From Solirubrobacteraceae bacterium (GTDB lineage Bacteria > Actinomycetota > Thermoleophilia > Solirubrobacterales > Solirubrobacteraceae): DNA of 5,918 nt. The stretch spans positions 1-5,918 of the forward strand of contig JASHYF010000415.1 of NCBI GenBank assembly GCA_030043235.1, in the 5' to 3' direction. Shown here piece by piece: positions 5,793 through 5,918 of this stretch (its first letter is position 1; the number at the start of each line of letters is the position of its first letter). The position numbers and the translations under genes are program-made. The notes beneath the pieces were generated by a model, which was not told where the DNA came from, did not search any database, and saw nothing but the letters and a program-made list of their open reading frames with translations.

Positions 5793-5918
5793 CGCTGGCA
5801 ATCCTAAGTACCTGCTAACTGCGGCGGCGGCCTCGTAGGGGCTCAGAGCGTCTCGCGGGTGCGGGTCGGTGCGTTGCGGATGCGCTCCTGCCGTGCACGA
5901 GTCGGCTAGGGTCACGCG
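5793..5918. other. upstream region of the PDC-protein gene
   Basis: These 126 bp show no convincing gene. On the minus strand TAGGAT (5806-5801) ends 8 nt before the ATG, usable as a TANNNT -10 of a leaderless mRNA or, through AGGA, as a ribosome binding site. The sequence AGTTAGCAGG just before it is less GC-rich than its surroundings, as expected of a promoter. No recognisable -35 is seen. An 8-bp palindrome CGTGCACG is at 5892-5899. The PDC frame stays open to a GTG at 5915, which I do not favour as the start. Confidence 0.4.

Noticed and set aside
5892..5899. Palindrome CGTGCACG as a possible operator
   Set aside because: It is only 8 bp, single copy and over 90 bp from the start codon, so it is not distinguishable from chance.
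5793..5915. N-terminal extension of the PDC protein from a GTG at 5915
   Set aside because: It would bury the signal peptide core more than 70 residues in, and the ATG at 5792 has AGGA/TAGGAT at ideal distance.

Overview
The window is high-GC DNA (roughly 70% G+C by eye) with strong G/C third-position codon bias and divergent or convergent genes packed with only 15-75 bp between them. Start codons sit behind actinobacterial-type TANNNT boxes or AGGA motifs. Together with the tkt-tal gene pair, the long (mycobacterial/actinobacterial type) transaldolase and a lipoprotein-like tandem PDC/Cache protein, this points to a chromosomal segment of an actinobacterium. The class Thermoleophilia (Solirubrobacterales and relatives) is my best guess, from remembered similarity of the last protein and not from a search. 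I see no tRNA, rRNA, CRISPR array, insertion sequence, integrase or plasmid function.

Layout, left to right. Bases 1-63 look like the last codons of a + strand gene that enters from outside. It converges on a minus-strand alpha/beta hydrolase (102-1076), with a GC-rich hairpin between the two stop codons. A 66-bp divergent promoter region (1077-1142) separates the hydrolase from transketolase (tkt, 1143-3224, +). Transaldolase (tal, 3240-4361, +) follows 15 bp later behind a strong Shine-Dalgarno sequence, so the two form an operon. These two enzymes make up the reversible carbon-shuffling half of the pentose phosphate pathway. The tal operon converges on a minus-strand gene (4437-5792) for a secreted, probably lipid-anchored protein with two PDC/Cache-like halves. 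The last 126 bp (5793-5918) are its upstream region.

The basic gene content is ordinary central metabolism. The unusual parts are: (1) an imperfect 36-bp repeat of the end of tal, stop codon included, placed 68 bp downstream, in which two of the three differences turn an interrupted 7-bp hairpin into a perfect 10-bp one and the third lies in the loop; (2) three gene starts with a TANNNT box 8-9 nt before the start codon, suggesting leaderless transcripts, against a conventional Shine-Dalgarno at the operon-internal tal; (3) the internally duplicated orphan PDC/Cache protein, which lacks any signalling output domain and has a hexanucleotide repeat coding its signal-peptide core. I see no convincing defence, toxin or otherwise wholly new multi-gene system.
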